Shown: piece by piece, positions 49,382 to 60,020 of the stretch
How positions within the stretch are numbered: the first letter of the stretch is position 1
Layout of the letters: each line of letters begins with the position of its first letter
NCBI RefSeq assembly: GCF_003269425.1
Contig: NZ_CP030104.1
Span: 744,001-808,000 of the forward strand
Source of the DNA: Flagellimonas maritima
GTDB taxonomy: Bacteria > Bacteroidota > Bacteroidia > Flavobacteriales > Flavobacteriaceae
Direction: 5' to 3'
Length of the DNA stretch: 64,000 nucleotides
Translations under genes and position numbers: made by a program
Notes under the pieces: generated by a model
The model's database searches: none
The model's input: the letters and a program-made list of their open reading frames with translations, nothing else
Told to the model about the DNA's origin: nothing

Positions 49382-50818
49382 ATGAGTCAGTTTAACATAG
49401 ACGAGGACATAGAGGAAATTGCAGGCGGCGAATTCGAAAGAGCACCAGTTCCATCGAAAAAACGGAAAGGATGGAAGAGTTTCTTGGGAATGTATGCCGG
49501 CGAACACGCGGCTGGAACCGAGTTTATGATCGGACCTCTATTCCTAACAGCTGGTGTAAGTGCCTTTGATCTAATAGTTGGACTATTGATTGGCAACCTT
49601 TTAGCCGTTCTAAGTTGGCGTTTTCTCACAGCAGAAATTGCGACAAAATATCGATTGACCCTATATTACCATTTAGAAAAAATTTGTGGTAAAAAACTGG
49701 TTACAGGTTATAATCTAGCCAACGGTATTCTTTTTTGTTTTTTGGCGGGATCTATGATTACCGTTTCCGCTACCGCTGTAGGGATTCCCTTTGCTATTGA
49801 AATGCCGCGATTGTCGGACACCATGCCTAACGGAGTTACGTGGATACTTATTGTTGTTGCTATTGGGGCAGTGATTTCTTTGATTGCCGCGCGTGGCTAT
49901 GACACAGTCTCCAAAGCTGCCAATTGGATGTCACCTTCGATTGTAATCGCTTTCTTGGCATGTGGAATAGTTGCACTAAATCAGTTAGGAGTAAAAAGTT
50001 TTACCGATTTTTGGAATATTTGGGGTTCGGGCTCAGAGCCTTTTCCAGGACAGATAAAATATACTTTTTGGCATGTGGTGTTATGGTCATGGTTCGCGAA
50101 TGCTGCTATGCATATTGGGATGTCCGATCTTTCTGTTTTTCGGTTTTCAAAAAAAGCAAGTTCGGGATGGACCACTGCCGCTGGTATGTACGTAGGCCAC
50201 TATATGGCCTGGATAGCAGCAGCCTTACTTTATGCGGTATATTTAAGGACTCCCGAGGCACAGGCATTCCTTTCCAATGGGGAAGCTCCACCCGTGGCTC
50301 CGGGACCATTGGCCAACAATGCTATAGGTATTTTTGGATTGATTGCTGTAGTATTGGCAGGCTGGACCACCGCCAATCCAACAATTTACAGGGCTGGATT
50401 GGCATTTCAGGCCATTATTCCCAAGGTATCCACTTTTTGGGTCACCATAATTGCAGGGACAGTGGCAACTATTGCCGGAATTTTTCCTGCATTTGCGATG
50501 AAGCTTTTAGGCTTTGTCGCTCTCTATGGATTCATTTTGGCACCTTTTGGAGCCATAATCGTATTTGAACATTTTTTCGCAAAGCGCTTTGGAATTCAAT
50601 CCTTTTATGCAGAATTGACAAAAGTGTCCTTTAACGTATCCGTACTATTGGCTTGGGGTATCAGCTTTGGAATATTCTATACAATATCCGAAGTATTTGA
50701 TGTTTTTCTTTCCTTTGTCACGCTACCCGCTTGGTTATGTTGTGGAGCATTATATCTAATCTTCAGTAAAATATTCCAGAGTAAACAAACTAAACGGATA
50801 CAGGAGAGTACAGGATAA
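49382..50818 (+). CDS. NCS1-type (purine-cytosine permease-like) transporter
   Basis: A 478-residue integral membrane protein with about twelve helices. The N-terminal KGWKSFLGMYAGEHAAGTEFMIGPLF and GWTTANPTIYRAGLAFQ stretches resemble the NCS1 nucleobase:cation symporter family. It is the fifth gene in the rhamnose operon, following lldD by 51 nt, with no nucleobase genes nearby. It may carry a pathway compound (rhamnose, lactate or a related acid) instead of a nucleobase, but no substrate can be read from the sequence. The operator-like site before the GH2 gene overlaps its stop codon. Confidence 0.8.
   Translation: MSQFNIDEDIEEIAGGEFERAPVPSKKRKGWKSFLGMYAGEHAAGTEFMIGPLFLTAGVSAFDLIVGLLIGNLLAVLSWRFLTAEIATKYRLTLYYHLEKICGKKLVTGYNLANGILFCFLAGSMITVSATAVGIPFAIEMPRLSDTMPNGVTWILIVVAIGAVISLIAARGYDTVSKAANWMSPSIVIAFLACGIVALNQLGVKSFTDFWNIWGSGSEPFPGQIKYTFWHVVLWSWFANAAMHIGMSDLSVFRFSKKASSGWTTAAGMYVGHYMAWIAAALLYAVYLRTPEAQAFLSNGEAPPVAPGPLANNAIGIFGLIAVVLAGWTTANPTIYRAGLAFQAIIPKVSTFWVTIIAGTVATIAGIFPAFAMKLLGFVALYGFILAPFGAIIVFEHFFAKRFGIQSFYAELTKVSFNVSVLLAWGISFGIFYTISEVFDVFLSFVTLPAWLCCGALYLIFSKIFQSKQTKRIQESTG
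50800..50816 (+). promoter_or_regulatory. GntR-type operator candidate, site C
   Basis: ACAGGAGAGTACAGGAT overlaps the transporter stop and lies 34 nt before the GH2 ATG. It suggests that the GH2-galK-galT part can be controlled separately from the upstream rhamnose genes. Confidence 0.65.
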
Positions 50819-50829
50819 GCATTCGTTAA

Positions 50830-54093
<3,264 letters not shown>

Positions 54094-54104
54094 TATTACA
54101 AAAA

Positions 54105-54275
54105 GTGAATATAAGTATAGTTTTCTCTTTAGGTATTGTTTTATTGATAGGAAATAAAGCCTACCGACAAGTCTACACCAAGGATATAGGAATTTACCCT
54201 TTTAAATATATCAGCGTAACGAGCGTATCGATAAGTGCCTTGGTAATTTTTATTTATATACACTTTTCACAATAG
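54105..54275 (+). CDS. Small membrane ORF of unknown function
   Basis: A GTG-started frame of 56 codons fills the gap between the GH2 gene and galK and stops one base before the galK ATG. It has two hydrophobic segments (ISIVFSLGIVLLIG; about residues 38-54) around a charged middle (KAYRQVYTKDIG). It may be a small membrane protein or the tail of a lost transporter. I do not recognise a family; translation is unproven. Confidence 0.4.
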   Translation: MNISIVFSLGIVLLIGNKAYRQVYTKDIGIYPFKYISVTSVSISALVIFIYIHFSQ

Positions 54276-54276
54276 A

Positions 54277-55455
54277 ATGATACTATACGATAAGAATATC
54301 CTCAATACTGTACAAAATGCTTTCAGAGAACGATACGGCGAAGTCTTCAAGTTGATTTTTTCACCAGGAAGAATCAATCTTATTGGCGAACATACCGATT
54401 ATAACGAAGGATTTGTGATGCCTGGCGCAATTGACAAAGGAATTTATTTTGCAATTGCCAAAAATGATCAAGATGTTATAAGACTCCATTCATTGGATTT
54501 GGGTGAGGAAACTGATGTAAAATTGAATGAAGTCCAACCGATTTCCCTGCCGTGGGCAAATTATATTTTGGGGGTGGTTGAAGAATTGCAAAAAGCTCAA
54601 TGTAAAATTTTGGGATTTGATATGGTCTTTGGTGGCGACATTCCGATTGGAGCGGGCCTCTCCTCTTCAGCTGCCTTGGAATGTGGTACTGGATTTGCAC
54701 TGGACCATCTTTTTAATTTAAATCTAGGGAAGTTAGAAATTATCAAAGCGGGACAACAAGCCGAGCACAATTTTGTAGGAGTCCAATGTGGCATAATGGA
54801 TCAATTTGCAAACGTCATGGGAAAGAAAGCCCATTTGATTCAATTGGATTGCAGGTCTTTGGACTATGTTTATTCTCCTTGGGCCATTGAAGGTTATCAG
54901 ATTCTTTTGTGCAACTCGAAGGTCAAACATTCATTGGCGGAATCCCAATACAACCAACGTCGATTGGAATGTGACACAGGAGTCAGAATCTTGCAAAAGA
55001 CCCACCCCGAAGTTAAAAGCTTAAGAAATGTCAGTATTGAAATGTTGGAGCGAATGAAAGTACAATTTTTAGAAGTAATTTTTCAACGCTGTTCCTATGT
55101 CATTGAAGAAAACAAAAGAGTTCTCAAAGCCAGTACAGCACTTAAGGAAGGGCAGGCACTCCAATTGGGGTCATTATTGTATGAATCGCATAAAGGCCTA
55201 TCCGAAAAATATGAAGTTAGCTGTAAAGAATTGGATTTCCTCGTAGATTTGGCCATAGCACATCCAGCAGTTATAGGCGCCCGAATGATGGGTGGTGGTT
55301 TTGGAGGATGTACCATTAATTTGGTAAAAAAATCGGAAATCGAAAAAGTTGCAGAAGAATTTCAAAAAGCTTATTTGGAAGTATATCAAATTCATCTAGA
55401 GTGTTATCAGATACAGTTGACCAACGGCACGCATATCATCAACCAAGAAGTATGA
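54277..55455 (+). CDS. galK: Galactokinase
   Basis: A 392-residue GHMP kinase converting galactose to galactose 1-phosphate with ATP. GRINLIGEHTDYNEG (about 28-42) is the galactokinase signature, GAGLSSSAALE (about 124-134) the ATP-binding GHMP motif, and MMGGGFGGCTINL the third motif near the C-terminus. Its stop overlaps the galT start as ATGA (55452-55455). It is the working counterpart of the damaged galK at 17762. Confidence 0.96.
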   Translation: MILYDKNILNTVQNAFRERYGEVFKLIFSPGRINLIGEHTDYNEGFVMPGAIDKGIYFAIAKNDQDVIRLHSLDLGEETDVKLNEVQPISLPWANYILGVVEELQKAQCKILGFDMVFGGDIPIGAGLSSSAALECGTGFALDHLFNLNLGKLEIIKAGQQAEHNFVGVQCGIMDQFANVMGKKAHLIQLDCRSLDYVYSPWAIEGYQILLCNSKVKHSLAESQYNQRRLECDTGVRILQKTHPEVKSLRNVSIEMLERMKVQFLEVIFQRCSYVIEENKRVLKASTALKEGQALQLGSLLYESHKGLSEKYEVSCKELDFLVDLAIAHPAVIGARMMGGGFGGCTINLVKKSEIEKVAEEFQKAYLEVYQIHLECYQIQLTNGTHIINQEV

Positions 55456-56501
55456 ATCAATTCAATCTACAAGAACATTCACATCGTCGTTATAATCCGC
55501 TAACCGGTGAATGGGTTCAAGTTTCACCCCATCGTGCCAAACGTCCTTGGCAGGGACAAGAGGAAAAGGTAAGTGAAGTTATGCGACCTGATTATGACTC
55601 CAAATGCTATTTGTGCCCCGGCAATACCAGAGCTAACGGCAAGCAAAACCCAAAGTACACGGACACTTTTTCTTTTGTTAATGATTTTGCTGCATTGCAA
55701 CCTGACATCCCCGCGAGTGAAGTTCAGAAAGACTCCTTATTTAGGGCGAAAAGTGAGCGAGGCATATGTAAAGTAATCTGTTTTTCACCAAGGCACGATT
55801 TGACTATTCCTGAAATGGATTTACCCTCCATTAAAGAGGTAATCGATCTCTGGGCACAAGAATATGAAGCCTTGGGAAAATTGGATTACATAAACCATGT
55901 GCAGATCTTTGAGAACAAAGGCTCGGTCATGGGGTGTTCCAACCCTCATCCACATGGACAGATTTGGGCACAGGAATCCATTCCATATAACCCCAAAAAG
56001 AAAGGGAAACAATTGTTAAAGTATTATGAAAAACATAAAAAGTCACTGCTACAAGATTATATTGAAAAGGAGCTGGTTAAGGAAGAACGAATTCTTTTTG
56101 AAAATGAACATTTCGTAGGATTAGTACCCTTCTGGGCAATTTGGCCTTTTGAGGCCATGATTATCAGTAAGCGCCATGTGACCAATATGCTTGGGTTATC
56201 AAAGAATGAACGAATGGCCCTTTCGGAAGCTTATAAAAGGCTCACCATAATGTACGATAATCTGTTTGAAGTATCTTTTCCATATTCCGCTGGGATTCAT
56301 CAAGCTCCTACTGACGGCCAATTATATCCAGAATGGCATTTTCATATGGCTTTTTACCCACCATTACTACGCTCGGCTACGGTTAAAAAGTTTATGGTAG
56401 GTTATGAAATGTTGGCAAATCCCCAACGTGATATTACACCTGAGCAGGCTGCACAAGCACTTAAAGCACTTAGTCTTGTACATTATCATAACAGAAAGTA
56501 A
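55452..56501 (+). CDS. galT: Galactose-1-phosphate uridylyltransferase
   Basis: About 349 residues from the ATG at 55452; a longer open frame exists upstream but lies inside gal[11 protein letters not shown] (51-60) gives the structural zinc cysteines and [10 protein letters not shown] (163-172) the HPH active site whose second His is uridylylated. It exchanges UMP between UDP-glucose and galactose 1-phosphate (Leloir pathway). Translationally coupled to galK. It is intact, unlike the three-stop copy at 18303. Last gene of the plus-strand operon. Confidence 0.96.
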   Translation: MNQFNLQEHSHRRYNPLTGEWVQVSPHRAKRPWQGQEEKVSEVMRPDYDSKCYLCPGNTRANGKQNPKYTDTFSFVNDFAALQPDIPASEVQKDSLFRAKSERGICKVICFSPRHDLTIPEMDLPSIKEVIDLWAQEYEALGKLDYINHVQIFENKGSVMGCSNPHPHGQIWAQESIPYNPKKKGKQLLKYYEKHKKSLLQDYIEKELVKEERILFENEHFVGLVPFWAIWPFEAMIISKRHVTNMLGLSKNERMALSEAYKRLTIMYDNLFEVSFPYSAGIHQAPTDGQLYPEWHFHMAFYPPLLRSATVKKFMVGYEMLANPQRDITPEQAAQALKALSLVHYHNRK

Positions 56502-56712
56502 AAAGAGCTACCTAATTTCCTTTGCACCATAAAAAGAACTATTTTAGGAATAACGAATATATTAACAAAACACTCATCTCTATACTAAGAATTATGCTTA
56601 TTGAGGTTTATGTAAGGAATCGAACTTTGTTTTCTAAGAAAAATGCACCTATTCGGTGAGTATATTTTTTGTAATCACTGAAGGTCTTTATTTATAGGGG
56701 TTTTGAAAGGCA

Positions 56713-56734
56713 GGTTCAAGTCCCTCCGGCTCCA
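56713..56734 (+). other. 3' fragment of a tRNA gene, possible attachment site
   Basis: GGTTCAAGTCCCTCCGGCTC followed by CA looks like the T-loop, 3' T-stem and acceptor 3' strand of a tRNA. The matching 5' half is absent: the bases before the T-loop (GCAGG) do not pair fully with the T-stem and no anticodon arm exists upstream. Such 3' ends are typical scars of tRNA-targeted integration. Confidence 0.6.
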
Positions 56735-56767
56735 CATCATTCACAACTGTGTTGTGGATAAAAATAT

Positions 56768-56805
56768 AAAAATCCCATCAAGCTCGCTTGTTTGGGATTT
56801 TTGTT
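56768..56805 (+). terminator. Rho-independent terminator after the tRNA fragment
   Basis: AAAAATCCCA pairs with TGGGATTTTT around an inner CAAGC/GCTTG stem, followed by T-rich DNA. It probably terminated the original tRNA transcript and may now end the gal operon. Confidence 0.8.
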
Positions 56806-57118
56806 TTTAGATATCAAGACTATTTAAAGCCTTAACAGTTGTATATGCAAAATTAAGTAACATCGAATGCATCATAGATTTCAATATATTAATAAGTTAC
56901 AAAAAATATTAATTTATTTTTTTTCCTGACTATTGCAACCTATACTTAATTAAGTCGCTAATAGTATAATTATATATTGTTTCGTCTTTAGTTATTTATA
57001 GGTTCTATACTTCATTTCCAACTTCTAACTTTAAATTTTAAAGGATAAGTATGATTAATAAAGGCCGGCAATACCAAACTTCTAAAGTTTGTTTAAGGTT
57101 ATGAAATTTTAATACTTC

Positions 57119-57493
57119 TTGGTGGGTTTTTTGAATGGCCTCTTCTTTCTTGGTAAGATGGATGCTAATACTCCATCATTACACTTTGCCTTGATTTTAT
57201 CTTCTTTTACCATTTCGGGTAAAGAAAAAGCGCGTTTGAAAGAAGCGAAGCAGCTCTACAGAAACAAGACAAAACTTTTGATTTACACCTGGACCAAATC
57301 CGATGATGGATTAAACGATTATGCCCATAGAGAATGGGGCGGTATGCCAAAAAGTTTCTATCTTCCGAGATAAGAAAAATTCATAGATAAACCGAACACA
57401 AATTTTAATGGGCAAGCTCCAACAGATATAGATTTGGAAAAATGCAATGAGGAGAGTATCAAGGTAGCCAAAGCGATTTTTTTACAAATATAA
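57119..57493 (+). pseudogene. GH89 alpha-N-acetylglucosaminidase-like C-terminal remnant
   Basis: The frame encodes LNDYAHREWGGMPKSFYLPR, a stop (57371-57373), and then continues in frame with EKFIDKPNTNFNGQAP to a second stop at 57491-57493. The N-D-Y-A-x-R-x-W-G-G and F-Y-x-P-R pattern is typical of the NAGLU (family 89) C-terminal domain, where a Trp normally follows PR. The rest of a roughly 700-residue enzyme is missing. It is a gene relic between the tRNA fragment and the GHMP kinase. Confidence 0.65.
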
Positions 57494-57648
57494 AAATGGA
57501 AAGAAATGAGTCATATTACACTACCTTTATTAAAATGTTTGAAAATCAACGCTAATTATAAAGACGGGGATTTAAAAGTCAGGGCAATGTTTATTTTCAC
57601 CGAAGAGCTTTTTCCATACCCGTTTACTTCTACTAAAGTAACATTCTA

Positions 57649-58731
57649 TTGAAAACAAATTCCATAACGATACAATCTCCCGGAAGAATCTGTCTTTTTG
57701 GAGACCATCAAGATTATCTGGGGCTTCCTGTAATAGCGTGCGCTATCGATAGATATATCAGGATTATTGGTGAACCGAACCATTCGGATTATCTTAAAAT
57801 CAAGTTTTTGGATTTAGGGAGAACCAGGGATATACCCATCAACAAAATTTTTGATGTTATAGACAAAAGCGATTTTTTTGGGGCAGTACTAAAGTTGCTA
57901 CGAAAAAAGGGCTGTATTCCAGATAAAGGCTACGATATCGAAATCAGGGGCGATGTGCCGATCAATGCAGGGTTGTCCAGCTCTTCCGCATTGGTTGTTG
58001 GCTGGGCAAAATTTTTGGTTCACGCTTTTGGCAAAGCGAAAGACTTTACATCTGCCGACATGGCCCAGATTGCCTACGAAGCAGAAGTTTTGGAACAGGG
58101 CAGCCCTGGCGGTAAAATGGACCAGTACAGTATTGGCATAGGAGATATTATTTATTTGGAAACCGGCGAACACACAAATTTTCAAATTGTAGGTAATGCA
58201 TTGGAAGGCTTGGTAGTAGGAGAATCCGGTATTCCAAAAGATACTTTGGGCCTTTTGGGCAACAGAAAATCACTGGCGCTGGAAGCAATACATTTTTTAA
58301 GCAAGCGTTTCCCTGATTTTGATTTGTCCAAGATAACGAAAAATGAATATAAGGTCTTTGAATCGGTGTTGCACAAAGAACATGCTCCCTATTTTTATGC
58401 TGCGGTACACAACCATATCATTACAAAGAAGGCACTTGGTGAGTTTAAAAAAGGATTGCCGAATATCAAGTATGTTGGTGAGTTGATGAACGAACACCAT
58501 AATATTCTAAAAAATGTTCTGAAAATAACGGTACCTAGAATAGACGATATGATTTTGGCCGCACTAAAAGCAGGTGCATTAGGAGCAAAAATAGTAGGTT
58601 CTGGAGGAGGAGGGAGTATATGTGCCATTGCGCCCAACAATGGCGATGAAGTCGCTGAAGCCATAAAAAATGCAGGTGCGGTAAATGCCTATAAAATTAA
58701 GGTTTCCAAAGGTACAAGAATGACAAGATAA
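57649..58731 (+). CDS. GHMP-family sugar kinase, unknown sugar
   Basis: A 360-residue kinase starting at TTG. SPGRICLFGDHQDYLGLP (10-27) is a galactokinase-like first motif with Asp-His in place of Glu-His, GLSSSSALVVG (108-118) is the ATP loop and IVGSGGGGSICAIAP the third motif. It is not galactokinase itself: one exists at 54277 and key sugar-contact residues differ. Relatives phosphorylate sugars at C1 (uronates, N-acetylhexosamines, fucose). It is followed after 9 nt by a nucleotidyltransferase, so the sugar 1-phosphate is probably activated to a nucleotide sugar. Confidence 0.82.
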   Translation: MKTNSITIQSPGRICLFGDHQDYLGLPVIACAIDRYIRIIGEPNHSDYLKIKFLDLGRTRDIPINKIFDVIDKSDFFGAVLKLLRKKGCIPDKGYDIEIRGDVPINAGLSSSSALVVGWAKFLVHAFGKAKDFTSADMAQIAYEAEVLEQGSPGGKMDQYSIGIGDIIYLETGEHTNFQIVGNALEGLVVGESGIPKDTLGLLGNRKSLALEAIHFLSKRFPDFDLSKITKNEYKVFESVLHKEHAPYFYAAVHNHIITKKALGEFKKGLPNIKYVGELMNEHHNILKNVLKITVPRIDDMILAALKAGALGAKIVGSGGGGSICAIAPNNGDEVAEAIKNAGAVNAYKIKVSKGTRMTR

Positions 58732-58740
58732 TAAGACGAT

Positions 58741-59613
58741 ATGCACAACAACTTAATAATACTGGCCGGTGGCGCTTCTTCCAGAATGAAAAAAGATAAC
58801 GCCGCCAATAATCTAAGCCAAACGGACATCAAACAAGCCAACTCCCGAAGTAAAGGATTGATAGGTGTAGGTGAACAAGGGCTTCCCTTTTTGCACTATC
58901 TGCTCTATAATGCAAAAATGGCAGGATATAGGAACATTTATATTCTTATTGGCGAAAAGGATACCCATTTTCAGGAAATCTACGGTAAAAAAGTCAAGAA
59001 CAACATCTTTAATGGATTGTCTATTTCATTTGCAAGACAATACGTGCCTGAAGGAAGAACCAAACCTTTTGGTACCGCAGACGCCGTTTACCAGACCTTG
59101 GAACAATTTCCCGAATTGCAAACCAAGGCCTTTACGGTCTGTAACAGCGATAATCTATATTCCGTGGAGGCATTGCGCAAACTCAATGAAACCTCAGCAA
59201 AGCATGCATTGATGGCCTATGATTGTGAATCGCTACTTTATAATCCGGAACGTATATCACGTTTTGCCCTAATGATTATCGATGAAAATCAATTTTTGGT
59301 CGATATCGTAGAAAAACCACCGGTAGACGAAGTCCATAAGTATGAAGATTTTGATGGTAAACTGCGAGTTAGTATGAACATCTTCAAATTCGATGGAAAA
59401 ACATTTTTCACTTACTTGAGAGATTGCCCTGTACATCCTGATAGAAATGAGAAGGAACTGCCTACTGCACTGATGAATATGTTGAATGACGAACCAAAAT
59501 CAATCAAGGCGATTCCAATAGCGGAACACGTACCGGACCTTACCTCAAAACTGGATATTGGGCGAGTGCGTAACTTTTTAGAGAAGGAATATCCCACTGC
59601 ATTGAACTGGTAA
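58741..59613 (+). CDS. Sugar nucleotidyltransferase
   Basis: A 290-residue NTP-transferase-fold enzyme. LILAGGASSRMKK (6-18) is the nucleotide-binding loop, GRTKPFGTADAVYQ matches the G-T-A substrate region, and CNSDNLY gives the metal-binding Asp. It would join a sugar 1-phosphate to UTP or another NTP. The insertion after residue 18 (about 18-36, rich in Asn and Ser) is unusual compared with RmlA/GalU. Paired with the GHMP kinase upstream, it forms a kinase plus pyrophosphorylase module. Sugar and nucleotide unknown. Confidence 0.82.
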   Translation: MHNNLIILAGGASSRMKKDNAANNLSQTDIKQANSRSKGLIGVGEQGLPFLHYLLYNAKMAGYRNIYILIGEKDTHFQEIYGKKVKNNIFNGLSISFARQYVPEGRTKPFGTADAVYQTLEQFPELQTKAFTVCNSDNLYSVEALRKLNETSAKHALMAYDCESLLYNPERISRFALMIIDENQFLVDIVEKPPVDEVHKYEDFDGKLRVSMNIFKFDGKTFFTYLRDCPVHPDRNEKELPTALMNMLNDEPKSIKAIPIAEHVPDLTSKLDIGRVRNFLEKEYPTALNW

Positions 59614-60020
59614 TCTTCTATCACGGATTTTTCAATAAAAAACCGCAGTATTTTATTCCATTGACTTCAGGACTTTACAAATTCTTCTGTCCGCGTGATT
59701 GATATTAAAATGGATAAGCCCGTAACCCCGCTCCATTGGAACGGCTATCTGGATTGGCATGCTATATCCGTTCTATCCAATGGAACTTAATCCATTTAGA
59801 TTTTTCCATTATTGGATATTTTCAAAAACATTAATCTTTTACAATCAGTCAATTATCCAAATTATTTTTCATGCCTAAGGGTTGTCGCAGACCGACATCC
59901 ACTTCTAAAAACACAACGTAACTTATCATCAAAATAGTGCAAAGCAAATCTTGGAACTAAGGGAATTCTTTGAATTTCTATATTCTGGATGTATTGTCTC
60001 GTTTCATTATGCACTGGCGG
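59614..60020. other. Intergenic region with an inverted repeat
   Basis: About 400 nt between convergent genes. CTCCATTGGA-ACGG (59731-59744) is mirrored by CCGT-TCTATCCAATGGAA (59768-59784) with a bulge, which can fold as a stem-loop and may act as a bidirectional terminator. No gene seen. Confidence 0.4.

Larger units (their letters stand above)
56502..57118. other. Intergenic region with tRNA relic and terminator
   Basis: About 620 nt without a protein gene. It contains the 3' end of a tRNA gene and a strong hairpin (listed separately). The rest is AT-rich with no recognised content. Confidence 0.6.

Noticed and set aside
56600..56735. A complete tRNA gene.
   Set aside because: Only the T-loop and 3' acceptor strand are recognisable; no D-arm, anticodon arm or 5' acceptor strand is present upstream.
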